DNA of 64,000 nucleotides from Typha latifolia (GCA_019914945.1 CM034099.1:10367001-10431000), one strand, 5' to 3'. Counted from the first letter of the stretch, positions 26,901 to 34,559 are shown. A program made the numbers and translations. Notes: generated from the sequence alone by a model not told the origin.

Positions 26901-29506
26901 GTACTGGCTGCAGGTTGGCAAAACACCGAGCCCTTCCGTTTCCTCTTAGTACGAATATCTCTTATTCTCTTTTTCACCTTGTGCACTCTGATATTTGGGG
27001 ACCCGCTCCTCGTTTGAGCCTTTAGCTCATGACTATTTTTATTTATTTTCTAAACCCCTGAGATATGTGGTACGTGATAGCAACTTAAGATATCTTGAGA
27101 ATATATTTAGAGCAATGATAAGATGAGCTATAGATTGAGACGCTATAGACGATTATTTATATAATATTGATCGAATTATATTGTATTCATGTGTTATGGT
27201 TATAAGTTGTATCTTGATGGTTTGTTATAGCCTGTGTGGGTCCTGTCAGATTATGTACTAGTCTAGTGTATATTATTGTGAATTTGAATATTTATATGTT
27301 AATAGGTATATTTGGTTAATAGTATAATTTATTTGGTGATGGATTATATGAGCACAAGAATGTATCTGTACATGATGGGCCCCGTCTGTCTTGTCGCGTG
27401 CGCCACGCATGCTGTGTGGGCGTGTGAGCGTGCACGTGCCCATACTGGGCGGGGGCGTTATAATTTTAGCCTATTGTGGTGCAAAATAAATGCCAAAACC
27501 AAAACATGTGATTGTTTCAGCCTTGAATAATGTCTTACAGCTTTAGTTTTTCATCAAATTTTGGCCATACTTTGCCATCTCGGATGAAACTTCAAACCAC
27601 AAATAGCTTAAAAGGTTAAGTGTGACATGGAAACAATTAGACAGTTACATTGTCTTCTTCAATTTTCTATATCCAGAAGATATCTCAAACTCTCCCACCT
27701 CCCATTAGCAGCATAGGTCTCTACAACAATGGGATGTAGAGGAGAATGGAAATGTAATCGTTTAGTAGTAAGGTGATGCAGCTATTATACAACACTGGCT
27801 ATGTCTTCCTACACATGCCTATTACAAATTTTAAATCCTTGTTTGGTAAATATTATTAAATTAAAAGGTTCCTAGAGAGTGAAGGAATGAAAACTAAAGT
27901 AGGGCTAGGGCATAGTATGAGAAAAAATCATAGCACAGGATTTGATGCAAATCCTTGTAAGTGACCCCAAATAGTGGGACTCAAATTTTGATTTTAGTTG
28001 TTGTTGAAGCATCATTGACATCATAGCATACAAGGGCATGGTATAATAAACCTACAGACATTAATTTAAAGGTCCCAATAAGGCAAAAACATTTTAGTCC
28101 AAGCAAGCATAGGTTATTCCTATAAATGAAAGTCAACACTGGTTCAGGCTAGTCAGTTAAGATTGTCCTTTGTAACAAGGCAAGTCAAGGGAGGTGTACA
28201 TATCTACTACTAAAATCTACTTAAATATGCACGATCAAGGAAAATGATCTTGTAAGTGACCCCAAATAGTGGGACTCAAATTTTGATTTTCATTGTTGTT
28301 GAAGCATCGTTGACATCATAGCATACAAGGGCATGGTATGATATACCTACGGACATTAATTTAAAGGTCCCAAAAACATTTCAGTCCAAGCAAGCATAGG
28401 TTATTCCTATAAATGAAATTCAACACTGGTTCAGGTTAGTCAGTCAAGATTGTCCTTTGTAACAAGGCAACTCAAGGGAGGTGTACATATCTACTACTGA
28501 TATTTTTTTCGAAATATATATACATACTCAATCCAAGATACCTATGACCAAAGAATTTTCTTAACATCCTTAGTGAACCATACTAATGTCAAAAAAATGT
28601 TCATATTTCAATATTTTTGACGTTTATTCATGTACATCATTGTTTCCCTCTTCCTTGTCACATGAATCAACCTCATTTGAGAACAACAAAGTGACCGAAA
28701 AGGTATAACCATTTTGGACGTCAACCATGAATGAAATAGCAAAGATAAGGGATTTAGCCCATAGCTTTCAGAATGGAAGATTTTACCCACAAAAGCAACA
28801 CTAGTATATTACTACCACAAAAACTCAAGTCTATGATTACAAACCCACACCCTTTGCAAACTAATCTAATCTGCTCAATTTCCTGATCTGTCATAACGAA
28901 GGATGGATAAAATAATAGACTCATCACCAACCCAATGACTAAACCATCGTTAAAAATGAATCTTTACTTGCAGAATGGATAACAAACACCAGACATGGTT
29001 GTTTGCTTCTTGGCCTTCCAAGAAACTAAAGAATCTCCAATGAATATACAAAAACTAGTGATAAATCTTCAAGTACTAAGACAAGAGCCCCAATCAGCAT
29101 TAGAAAATGCTTTCAAACGAACTGGAGAGGAGGAATGAGCATCACAATAGGCTCAAAGTTGTAATGATGAAGAAGAAGAGAATAAAATCCCTTGGCAAAA
29201 ATTGTTCTTCAAGTATCTAAGGAGATGAGGGCCAGCCTTGAGATGAGACAATCGAGGTTAAGACAGAAATTGTGTTAACTTGTGGACATCAAGCATAGAC
29301 AAAGTCAAATAGAGAAGACGACAAACCAGTCTTCTATAATGAGTGATATCAGGAAGAAGATCACCATCAGCTGAAACGGATCCCGAGTGGGATCGACCGA
29401 AACGGATCGGGATCCGCTATAGCTGATCCCGATCCAGGCCTACAGCAGCAACAGACAGCTGCTACTGACAGCAGCTAGCTGCAGCAGCTGTCACACACAC
29501 ACACAC

Positions 29507-29539
<33 letters not shown>

Positions 29540-31433
29540 TTAAAAAAAAAGAGGGTGAGAAAGAGAGAGAGAGATTAAAAAAAAAGAGGGTGAGAGAGAG
29601 GGAAAGATAAAAAAAAGAGGGTGAAAAAGAGAGAGAGAGAGAAAAAGATAGGAAAAAAAAGTATGGGAGAGAATGGATATTTCAGACTAACAGTTAGAGA
29701 GATAGGAAAGAAGAGAGGGAGGAAGAGAGATTTTTATTTTTTAGGCTTTATATGTGAGTAATTATTATTTCTTATAATTTTTTCTAAATTTTTAAAAATT
29801 TCTCAACATTTTTAATAATATTTAGAATTTTATTTAATTAAAATAGTCTGATTCGATACAGGCAGCCGATACGTATCGTTTTTCTGGACGGCCGATCCCG
29901 ATCCCGATACCGATTTTTGGAACCTTGACTTAGAGTACCATTATCTTGAAACTGGTTTGAGACTATGTATGGATTTATGGAGCTTCCAAACTAGCTTTTC
30001 CCCCTATTTAGAAGGCACCCCATGACTAACATAGCCCAGAGGAAGATCCATATAAAATTTTCTGAAAAAGATCACCATTAAGGCATTGTTGACATCAAGT
30101 TGAGCAAGCTGCCAGTGTTGAGTAGCAACAAAAGCAAGCAAAACTTTAATAGTTACTAGCTCTGAAACAAGAGGAAAAATCTCAACAAAATGCAGGCCTT
30201 TTTGTTGTGTATAGCAGGCCTTTTTGTTGTGTATAGCCTTTAGCCACTAAACGAGCCTTATGGCTTTCAATTCATCCATCAGACCTATATTTTAATTTAT
30301 AAATCCACTTGCAGCCAATAGTATGCTTTCCAACAGATAAAGAAAGTACAGACCAAGTCCTATTAGCCTCCATAACAACCAATTCAGCCTTTCATAGCAG
30401 ATCTATATTGAGGATACTTCACTGCCTGATGATAAAATTGTGGTTCAAAATGAGAGGAAATATTCTAAACCAGATTTCAATGAGGGGTAGAAAGATCAGT
30501 ATATGGAAGATAGCTTGAGAATGGAAATTTAATACCTCAATTGGAAGTTTCTGAACTAGTAAGAAGATTATAGTGGTAATCTCTTAAATAAGGTGCTTGG
30601 CAAATTTGGTAGATTTTTAGAAGAAGAGAGTCAGGACCAGTGAGATCATGAGCCTGAACATTCATAGAAGGATCACCAATTGGAGAATCAACTGGAAGAT
30701 CTGAAGACGAATCAGGAATAGGAAGATCTTCAGGAGTAGAAGGATGTGTAGTAGGAGTAACATCATAATCTTGAGGCACTAAAAAATTGACAGGAGAACC
30801 AGAAAGCCGAGCAGATGAAATAAAGGAATCTTGTGTTGGTAAGAACCTTGCAGTAGCATGAGAATCTAGAGAAGGATGTGGCAAAACTAAATCTGGAAAA
30901 TGATCAATAATTTGGTCTGAAGCTGTCACTATGCGAAAAGGAAAAACCTCTTCAGAGAAAATGACGAGAAAAAAGCTGCACAGACCAAAACAAGTCCTAC
31001 GTTTCTCTACTAACTCATCAGCATTAACCATATGTTTGCCAAGCAATGAAGGGAAAAAGCAATATAATATACGTAATCAGCATTATCCATATCAACGAAT
31101 CCCACAGTTCTCCCAAAACTTAATCTTCGCAACGACCCTACAATTAAAACAGCTACAAAAATTCATCTTTACTTGCAAATGAACCGGAAGTACTCTGCCA
31201 TCCTATTAGAAACAATGCTCCACAAATCAAAGACAGCACATGCATCTTATGTCTCTCTACTCATCTAAACGAAAACATTGCAATAATCGAAGAAAGAAGG
31301 GAGAGGTCACGCACGGGTCGATGAGGACGACGTCGGCGTCGAGCTGCATGGTCTTGGCGAGCAGTGCGCCTGAGATACCGCCGCCGATTACAACCACCGC
31401 CGCCTTCTTCTTCAAGCTCTCATCTCCATCCAT
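1123..31433 (-). CDS. AIF/AMID-like FAD/NAD(P)H oxidoreductase (four exons)
   Basis: The spliced coding sequence is complement join(1123-1380, 1917-2368, 20507-20763, 31315-31433), 1086 bp, giving 361 residues. All junctions are GT-AG and the codons split at 40 and 126 rejoin cleanly. Known plant homologues (apoptosis-inducing factor homolog A type, related to human AIFM2/FSP1) are about 365 residues, so this is full length. Visible motifs are an N-terminal FAD-binding GGGISG (17-22) with the strand-ending acidic D39, an ATG motif in DYLVIATG (105-107), a second dinucleotide-binding GGGPTG (140-145) for NAD(P)H, and the FAD-contacting FAIGD (267-271). The family transfers electrons from NAD(P)H to quinone-type acceptors. 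No signal peptide is seen, and residue 2 is Asp, so the N-myristoylation of human FSP1 is not expected. The ATG at 31431-31433 is the first in frame. No frameshift or internal stop is present, so the gene appears functional despite 29 kb of intron. Confidence 0.93.
1381..1916 (-). other. Oxidoreductase intron 3 (536 bp)
   Basis: An ordinary short GT-AG intron. I see no mobile element or RNA gene in it. The open stretches on either strand at 1579-1833 have no recognisable protein features. Confidence 0.85.
1917..2368 (-). CDS. Oxidoreductase exon 3 (residues 126-276)
   Basis: The acceptor TTCAG|AT supplies the last two bases of Asp126. The exon encodes the NAD(P)H-binding domain starting [17 protein letters not shown] and the C-terminal FAD motif [13 protein letters not shown]. 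The donor is CCT|GTAAGT, in phase 0. Confidence 0.95.
3287..3509. mobile_element. Tourist-like MITE (PIF/Harbinger type)
   Basis: A 223 bp non-coding element with imperfect terminal inverted repeats: left end GGGTGTGTTTAGTAATTAAA, right end reverse-complement GGGGATTTTTAGTTGCTAAA. TTA target duplications lie at 3284-3286 and 3510-3512. The 3 bp TTA duplication and G-rich repeat starts are typical of Harbinger-derived MITEs. Confidence 0.7.
3552..5296 (+). mobile_element. Gypsy LTR (TGTAACACC family), partial
   Basis: Starts TGTAACACCC and runs colinear with the LTRs of element B (39445 and 44576) to about 4560. Shared parts are the C/T-rich leader, a GTAAGCCTC motif at about 3761 and the GTGGGCTG repeats. 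The following AT-rich part (4560-5296) has no partner in the window and may be the rest of the LTR or leader. A minus-oriented J LTR abuts it at 5297. No coding region is attached. Confidence 0.6.
4227..4415. repeat. GTGGGCTG/CAGCCCAC inverted-repeat cluster in LTR
   Basis: Several alternating copies of GTGGGCTG and its complement CAGCCCAC, spaced by TTGGACTG-like units, can form a chain of short hairpins. The same cluster occurs in the B LTR at 45230-45420. Confidence 0.6.
5297..6156 (-). mobile_element. J-family LTR fragment, minus orientation
   Basis: Begins TGTCACGACCCG on the plus strand, which is the 3' end of the J LTR read from the minus strand. It matches 8130-9119 in reverse complement and 9705-10563 directly, then breaks off at 6156 into a plus-oriented J copy. 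Confidence 0.75.
6420..7162 (+). other. Intron-like segment 1 of J LTR
   Basis: A 743 bp stretch beginning GTAAGCC and ending TTTAAG, lying about 150 bp downstream of the TATA box in the transcribed leader. The homologous 587 bp stretch 14550-15136 begins GTAAGC and ends TTAAAG. The J LTR at 17304-18794 lacks exactly this interval, joining CCTTG to GTGGTGATTT at 17644/17645. A precise GT...AG absence suggests removal by splicing. One or two bases of microhomology at the join leave simple deletion possible. Confidence 0.55.
7414..8137. other. Organelle-like (probably mitochondrial) DNA insertion in J LTR
   Basis: Aligning this J LTR with the copies at 15380 and 17890 shows about 724 bp of unrelated DNA between GTGCATTTAAT and the TATACT-like continuation. 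It is GC-richer than its surroundings, has homopolymer G and C runs and a bacterial-type tRNA arm, and resembles plant mitochondrial intergenic DNA. No organelle gene was identified, so the source is inference. Confidence 0.45.
7498..7551 (+). pseudogene. tRNA-Asp-like 3' half (organelle type)
   Basis: Contains an anticodon loop CTGTCAC (anticodon GTC) and a T arm GCGGG TTCGAAC CCCGT followed by TTTCCCC. This resembles the 3' half of chloroplast or bacterial-type tRNA-Asp. The matching 5' acceptor strand (GGGGAAA) was not found, and the anticodon stem has a mismatch. It is a relic, not a working gene. Confidence 0.35.
9120..9403 (-). pseudogene. J-family PBS, leader and gag N-terminus fragment
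   Basis: On the minus strand an LTR end at 9404 is followed by a primer-binding site (complement of CTCTGATACCA, 9389-9399), a leader, and an ATG at about 9249-9251. The peptide opens [20 protein letters not shown], nearly the same as the gag start at 58748. The fragment is cut at 9119/9120 by the plus-oriented LTR. Confidence 0.7.
9404..9689 (-). mobile_element. J-family LTR 3'-end fragment
   Basis: Starts TGTCACGACCCG (plus view) and follows other J LTR ends for about 285 bp. It then switches to AATATGAGGCGGAGA, the same 13-15 bp that precede the J LTR at 5297, just before the next J LTR starts at 9705. Confidence 0.7.
9705..10963 (-). mobile_element. J-family LTR, minus orientation, promoter half missing
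   Basis: Direct homologue of 5297-6156 with the same left flank (ATGAGGCGGAGA), extending further through the exon between the two intron signatures and into the end of segment 1. It stops at about 10963 before the promoter region. The stretch 10964-11319 after it shows nothing recognisable. Confidence 0.7.
11320..11602 (+). repeat. Element F 5' LTR
   Basis: 283 bp, matching the 3' LTR at 16601-16927 over shared blocks such as TTTTGTATTTTTATTTATTT and GGTATCTTTTGCTTATTTC. The LTRs differ by many substitutions and indels, so the insertion is old. Confidence 0.8.
11607..11618 (+). other. Element F primer-binding site
   Basis: TAGTATCAAAGC, four bases after the 5' LTR end. It differs by two bases from the initiator-Met tRNA complement TGGTATCAGAGC used by most plant LTR elements. 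Confidence 0.6.
11958..12089. repeat. 66 bp tandem duplication
   Basis: Two near-identical 66 bp copies starting CTTAATATTTTGTAAGCATC, followed by a partial third. It lies in the untranslated front of element F. The C-rich stretch 12170-12960 that follows contains no recognisable gag; its open frame has no known motif. Confidence 0.75.
13180..13560 (+). pseudogene. Element F protease remnant
   Basis: Broken frames read [11 protein letters not shown], resembling a degraded protease active site, then [12 protein letters not shown] and [20 protein letters not shown], the conserved ILGRPWL block after the Gypsy protease. Stops and frameshifts interrupt it. Confidence 0.6.
13680..14479 (+). pseudogene. 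Element F reverse transcriptase, N-terminal part
   Basis: Encodes the linker [16 protein letters not shown], then [41 protein letters not shown] and finally the catalytic VVYFDDI at 14462-14479. A 222 bp internal tandem duplication and stops are present. The J LTR fragment begins directly after the FDDI codons. Confidence 0.75.
13767..14210 (+). repeat. 222 bp tandem duplication inside element F RT
   Basis: Copies 13767-13988 and 13989-14210 both start CTATCTC(G/A)TCCTAGGTGCAT and run through the [13 protein letters not shown] coding block. 222 is divisible by three, so the duplication alone would not shift the frame. The copies differ at several positions, so it is not recent. Confidence 0.85.
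14480..15502 (+). mobile_element. J-family LTR fragment nested in element F
   Basis: Starts TGTAAGAACTAG, the presumed J LTR start, directly in the RT catalytic codons. It contains leader, intron-like segment 1 (14550-15136) and part of segment 2, and breaks off near 15477-15502 before the LTR end. The C-terminal RT of element F is missing at this point, so a deletion took the end of the LTR and part of RT. Confidence 0.7.
14878..14940. repeat. (CT)n microsatellite
   Basis: About 30 CT units in the J LTR leader; shorter CT runs occupy the same position in the copy at 6157-9119. Confidence 0.95.
15503..16040 (+). pseudogene. Element F RNase H remnant
   Basis: Reads [20 protein letters not shown], then the RNase H block around [12 protein letters not shown], then [26 protein letters not shown] and [12 protein letters not shown], all typical of Gypsy RNase H. 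Several stops (for example after GAPVM and in IA*FSEK) kill it. Confidence 0.8.
16140..16590 (+). pseudogene. Element F integrase N-terminus remnant
   Basis: The zinc-binding part is seen as [32 protein letters not shown] and [15 protein letters not shown]. The catalytic core is mostly deleted, and the tail reaches the polypurine tract directly. Confidence 0.7.
16601..16927 (+). repeat. Element F 3' LTR
   Basis: 327 bp, TGATACGAGCATC to TTGCATCA, followed by target duplication CATTG (16928-16932) identical to the one before the 5' LTR. Confidence 0.85.
17304..18794 (+). mobile_element. J-family solo LTR with target duplication, lacking intron segment 1
   Basis: Starts TGTAAAAACAAG, ends CGGATCGTGACA, flanked by perfect 5 bp duplications GCCAG (17299-17303 and 18795-18799). 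TATAAAT at 17468-17474 is followed by a CT-rich leader. At 17644/17645 it lacks exactly the GT...AG segment present in other copies. Segment 2 is retained, with acceptor TCTCAG at 18481-18486. Confidence 0.8.
18800..19640. repeat. Dispersed repeat interrupted by the solo LTR
   Basis: GGCCAGTTTCGGCC is split by the LTR at 17304. The far end (19440-19636, TTCGATTTGATACGAGTGAC to CAAAACCTTG) resembles 29740-29930. I see no coding region and could not assign a class. The remainder to exon 2 (19641-20506) has only an imperfect ACC/ATT/ATC triplet repeat near 20093-20150. Confidence 0.4.
20507..20763 (-). CDS. Oxidoreductase exon 2 (residues 40-126)
   Basis: The exon begins after acceptor ATTAG|G and ends CAAG|GTACGT. 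It contributes [18 protein letters not shown], the conserved segment after the first FAD-binding strand, and the DYLVIATG motif. It lies between introns of 10.6 kb and 18.1 kb. A solo LTR sits only 185 bp upstream of its acceptor (20949-21781). Confidence 0.92.
20949..21781 (-). mobile_element. K-family solo LTR, minus, with target duplication
   Basis: 833 bp with ends TGATG...CATCA and perfect flanking CAAAG (20944-20948 and 21782-21786). It is the reverse complement of 23939-24862. It holds two internal blocks with TTACCTAAATTGAC and CCTAATAGGA repeats. It sits 185 bp upstream of the exon 2 acceptor. Confidence 0.88.
22192..23525 (+). mobile_element. Gypsy LTR fragment (TGTAATAACCC family)
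   Basis: Starts TGTAATAACCC followed by an A-rich run, then a CT-rich leader with AGAGGTGAGCCTC at 22445 and an AT-rich middle. It ends in CGGACCCCCTTATTTGAAAT and CTTATTCCTTAGACGC, which match the large LTR at 60786-63659 (61928 and 62030). It is cut at 23525 by the Copia LTR. Confidence 0.6.
22670..22696. repeat. LTR hairpin ATAGTGCTGGG/CCCAGCACTAT
   Basis: A perfect 11 bp inverted repeat with a 5 base loop. A related hairpin, GTGTTGGGC/GCCCAGCAC-like, is at about 61430-61455 in the large LTR G. Confidence 0.7.
23526..23702 (+). repeat. Copia 5' LTR
   Basis: About 177 bp from TATTAGAGTTATTAG (the usual TG changed to TA) to CGTTTCA. It contains a TATAAATAGGGG promoter box near 23583. The 3' partner is missing because the element is truncated. 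Confidence 0.7.
23939..24862 (+). mobile_element. K-family solo LTR, plus, inside Copia leader
   Basis: 924 bp, TGATGTGGGCATC to TTGCATCA, with near-perfect flanks AGCTA (23934-23938) and AGCTG (24863-24867). It splits the GCA-rich Copia leader, so it is younger than the Copia insertion. It is inverted relative to the copy at 20949-21781. Confidence 0.85.
25034..25225 (+). repeat. Three CACCAAGTRTTCRAYGAAA repeats in Copia leader
   Basis: Copies at about 25034, 25132 and 25204. The surrounding leader is rich in GCA/CAG triplets (23840-23935 and 24870-25015). Function unknown. Confidence 0.6.
25264..25920 (+). pseudogene. Copia gag remnant
   Basis: ATG at 25264 opens [20 protein letters not shown], then [19 protein letters not shown], the usual N-terminal Copia gag fold, and [20 protein letters not shown] and [10 protein letters not shown] from the UBN2-like gag domain. 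Stops after TII and DAQEVR and a break after LRPEFGI show decay. Confidence 0.8.
26380..27018 (+). pseudogene. Copia protease and GAG-pre-integrase remnant
   Basis: WIFDSGASH (protease DSGA active site, frame broken just after), [40 protein letters not shown], then the integrase zinc region [34 protein letters not shown] and [10 protein letters not shown]. The catalytic core is absent. Confidence 0.8.
27019..27462 (+). mobile_element. Gypsy LTR 3'-half fragment (L family)
   Basis: Starts at CCTTTAGCTCATGACT (as at 63182) and continues colinear with 55560-56046 (TTGATGGTTTGTTATAGCCT, GGGCCCCGTC...), ending GGGGGCGTTATA. No body is attached. Confidence 0.65.
27954..28503. repeat. 295 bp tandem duplication
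   Basis: Copies start CTTGTAAGTGACCCCAAATA at 27954 and 28249 and stay very similar through AACAAGGCAA.TCAAGGGAGG to about 28503. Non-coding, within intron 1. Confidence 0.85.
29368..29930. repeat. Dispersed repeat with CGGATC motifs and microsatellites
   Basis: Opens with repeated CGGATC/GGGATC words, then CAGCTG-rich sequence, (CA)n and long (GA)n runs (29493-29700), and closes CCGATCCCGATCCCGATACC. The end resembles 19520-19636. Class unknown. Confidence 0.45.
29940..31046 (-). pseudogene. Copia pol remnant (integrase tail to RT)
   Basis: Minus-strand frames show a Pro/Ser/Asp-rich linker (30537-31046), [60 protein letters not shown] and QLDVNNAL, the canonical Copia RT N-terminal blocks. 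A small tandem duplication of CTATACACAACAAAAAGGCC and stops break it. No LTR was identified. Confidence 0.72.
31315..31433 (-). CDS. Oxidoreductase exon 1 (residues 1-40)
   Basis: This exon carries the start codon and the N-terminal Rossmann strand [10 protein letters not shown], ending at VVLIDP. It is GC-rich compared with exons 2-4. The donor is CC|GTGCGT, with the first two bases of the Pro40 codon in this exon and the third in exon 2. The frame upstream offers only a TTG (31464-31466), so ATG at 31433 is taken as the start. Confidence 0.93.
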
Positions 31434-31700
31434 GGCTGCGGGGTTATTCTGGGAAGGTAAGATCAAGAATGCGGAGGCCCTCCTCCGGGATTGGCGGTCA
31501 TTTCTCTATTAGTAGCAGAATCCGATACCCACAACTGCTACATCGTCAGAATGTGTAAAGGCCTAACTGATCCACCGTTCATTTTCGTCAGAGAGGCAGA
31601 GTTGGATCAGGTGCGTCGAGAGGTGGGCCCACGTTGAGATGGCAATATGTTGAGGCATTCGTCCATAACGGACGGTTTCTTTCTTTATTATTATTTTTTC
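31434..31700 (-). promoter_or_regulatory. Probable promoter/5' UTR of the oxidoreductase gene
   Basis: Upstream of the ATG. It contains a palindromic GTGGGCCCAC at 31623-31632, about 190 bp from the start codon, matching the GTGGGNCC TCP-factor/site II motif common in broadly expressed plant genes. No clear TATA box was found. The stretch 31700-32600 shows nothing recognisable. Confidence 0.45.
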
Positions 31701-32619
31701 TTTTAATAAGAAAGGAGAGAGCAGACCTAATTAATCACACTTTCGAGGTGATTTGACCCCCAACGGTCAAAAGGAAGCAGCCTCTTCTGCTTCGATTCAT
31801 GCAGTGCTACTGCCACAGCTGGCTTTCATGATACCAAGGTACTTTATTTACTTGAATACCCACCTGTGTTATTGAGGTTCATCTTTCCATTCTGGCGGCC
31901 GGGACTGCCTAATCCTATGGGTCAACCTCTACAAAGCCTATGTTTATCTAAAACAATTTGAGCCAGCACAGCCAGACCCATGGACCAATTGGAAACACAT
32001 ATGGGCCTTTTTGTATCTAGAGGTCATCATCGGGTGGGTTAGGCTAGACTTTTCGAGTCGACTGGATTAAGCATTTATTCTCAACCCATTTTTCCCCACT
32101 AGCTTGTGAGATATCGAGCTCATATCGGGCATAACAAGCGAGGTTATAAAAAATATCATATCGTAAAAGGCCAATTGTAACGAGCCTCCCACGAGAATAT
32201 TTTAGCTACCTTTAGTAGCTACATAATTATATAGTAGTATCTAATAAACTACATATTCAACGTGAGACTAAAAAACTATAAGATGGGAGGATATAACAAG
32301 TAGGGCTGAAGGCAGGCATAGTGGGTCGAGTTTTTAGATAGGGTTGGGCTAGCAAAGGCCTACCCTTGCCGTCCATTACCGTTTCGGGCTCGAGCTAGGG
32401 TGAGCCCAAATCGAGATTAGACCAAGCTTAGTCCTATTAAAATTAGGTGGGTTCAAGCTAGGCCTGAGTAGGTCAAGCATAATAATCAGGTCTATGTGTG
32501 TCCTACGTAAAATCAATCTCTTTCTCTATAAATTATTCAGGAACAAACTCCCAAACTTGGCAATACTTAGCCAGATTGGTGGCTTGGGTCCAATAGAACC
32601 TGCCCAAGCTGTGGGCTTT

Positions 32620-33450
32620 TTGAGCAATTCATTTCTCACTTGTTCCTATTTTGCTCCTTTACTAGGAATATATGAGCGGCCTTGGAAAACATCTGGCCCA
32701 TTGGGTCGATCGATGCTCATTGGATAACTGGGGACTGGATCATTGACACCTTCATCCTTCCTCAAAACTCGACTGTTAGTGTTAACTTCTGTCATTGGTG
32801 TCCTTCTATATCACATTTGGAAAAATAGATTCAACTCTATTTGTGCGTCCATGACTATTCTTTAGGAGAGAGCTAGCCCTCACCTATGAATACTTTGAAA
32901 CCCTCTCTCCTATTCTATGCCTATGCCCCAACGTGTCTCACCTTATTAGATGGGAGCCGCTACCACATAGGGTGATTAAACTCAAATTGATAGATCCTTT
33001 TTGTGATTTGTTAGCCTTGGGCGACGCTGGTTTCCTTCTTCACTTTGATATTGCGTCCCCTATCCTTGTCGGTTCTCATCATGCCGTCTTTCGGTCCTCT
33101 TTTATGGCTGAGGTTGTCGCGCTGCTTGACGCATTCCTAGCTATCAGAGAATAGATGACCTTCATTCTTGTATAATATGATTTTTTATTACTAATGAACA
33201 TTCTAAATGGTGTGCACTGTGCCCCTTAGATGATGGCTTCCATGATTGAAGACTCTCACTATCTACTCATCCTCTTCCCCTCTTATTCGATCTCCTATAT
33301 CTATCACAAAGCCAATAGAGTTGTGGATTGGCTCACTAACACTACTCATATCATAGGTTATAGTTGTAATTGGACCACGGGCTTCATGGCCTATCTTGTA
33401 CACATTTTAAACTCAGATATTTCTAGGGCTCTTTATAATCATGGCGATTA
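32620..33450 (+). pseudogene. LINE RNase H (RVT_3-type) remnant
   Basis: Frames read HLIRWEPLPHRVIKLKLIDP, GSHHAVFRSSFMAEVVALLD and, after a stop, SISYIYHKANRVVDWL. This is the plant RVT_3 RNase H layout, with a W-P-G-KLN-DG start and HREANRVAD end. A preceding HIWKNRFNSI matches the usual upstream segment. The catalytic DGS is lost. Confidence 0.65.
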
Positions 33451-33884
33451 ATTAATTAAATTTTTAGTGTCTTTTTAGAATATCCACCTATGACTTTAAT
33501 TGTTATTACTTTTATAGGAGCTATGACATCATTCCTTTTGTCAACCACTTGGAATATTGGTTGATCCTAATTTTTTAGTAAAAGGTTCAAGTTGGAGCAT
33601 GCCTGCCATGTTGGAAAGTTAGAAAAATTCAAAGTTTTGGACCAATGTACCATCATGATTAGAAATAATTATCATATTGTATAATTTTAAATAGGACAAA
33701 TATAATTTACATCTACATGGTTAGGCATGGAGCTTAAACTCGTTCTTCCTCATCTCCTCTAACACGCACAAAAGAACCCAAGATGATCATGTAAGAGATA
33801 CCCTTTGCTCCTCCATCTTGACTCCTTTATAGCTTGCCCTCCATTGTCCAAATCTATTGCAGTTATAGCAAACACCACTGTGCG

Positions 33885-33926
33885 GCATGAGGAAGCCCAA
33901 TGCCCTTGCTCACTGCACCAGAAGCA
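33885..33926 (-). pseudogene. CCHC zinc-knuckle remnant
   Basis: On the minus strand CFWCSEQGHWASSC fits C-x2-C-x4-H-x4-C. A degenerate second knuckle (CYNCNRFGQW) lies just downstream in another frame. It probably belongs with the gag piece at 34130-34414. The stretch 33451-33884 shows nothing else. Confidence 0.5.
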
Positions 33927-34129
33927 ACCATCGGTTCACCTTCGTGTTGCTTCCCATAACATTAAAACTTTAGGGTTTTCTTAAAACGAACTCTCTCAAA
34001 GCACCTCACTGTATAGAGTTTTTCTTTTCGCCTCCCCAAGATTCTTCAATCTACTCTCATCCAACCAACATGATCCTATTATGGTAGCTTTCTTTACGAG
34101 ATATGGTCAATCAGCTTGGTTCTGTATAT

Positions 34130-34414
34130 CCAACCAAGAGGATCACCACTTTGAAATTTTGGAAAATCAAGACGTACCGATTGACCCCGTACATCGAAGT
34201 TATTGTTAGGATCGTAATCTTGACCCGGCCAAGCCGTGGGAGGGTGTTGTTGCCGTCGATATGCATCCCTTCTCCACTGCATGAAATCACGCCGGTGTTT
34301 CACCTCATCATACTCCAGCCACTCCTCGTCATCTTCATGTAAAGTTTGCACACGCGCCCTAGGGTTCTCCCCAGTTTGCACCGGCCTAGGATTGTTGTGG
34401 ATGATGTGACCCAC
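34130..34414 (-). pseudogene. Gypsy gag fragment
   Basis: Reads EDDEEWLEYDEVKHRRDFMQ, then VRLDFPKFQSGDPLGWI, the standard start of the Gypsy retrotrans_gag domain. It is cut at about 34130, where the frame runs into a piece resembling the LTR end at 47735-47760. Confidence 0.65.
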
Positions 34415-34559
34415 GGTAGAGCTAGCTGGAACCGATGGTTGTGCCGATGTGTTGAGGTCTTGCCACGTTCCAACATTAAACTACGAATCGCTTTGCGAGT
34501 GGTGTGGTGATCTTCCTTGTTCTCATCACTAGCTGTTACGGTTGCCTTTGGTGAAGATG

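Larger units (their letters stand above)
23526..27018 (+). mobile_element. Copia-type element, truncated
   Basis: A short LTR (23526-23702), then a PBS TAGTATCAGAGC (23703-23714), a long GCA-rich leader, gag, protease and GAG-pre-integrase. The integrase is cut off at about 27018, where a Gypsy LTR piece begins. A K solo LTR has landed in the leader. The small LTR and long leader fit short-LTR plant Copia lineages; the lineage is not resolved. Confidence 0.8.
20764..31314 (-). other. Oxidoreductase intron 1 (10.6 kb, retrotransposon-filled)
   Basis: Donor GTGCGT at the right end and acceptor ATTAG at the left. It holds solo LTRs, a truncated Copia element, LTR fragments, a tandem duplication and a Copia RT remnant, listed separately. 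The stretches 21787-22191, 27463-27953, 28504-29367 and 31047-31314 show nothing recognisable. Confidence 0.9.
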
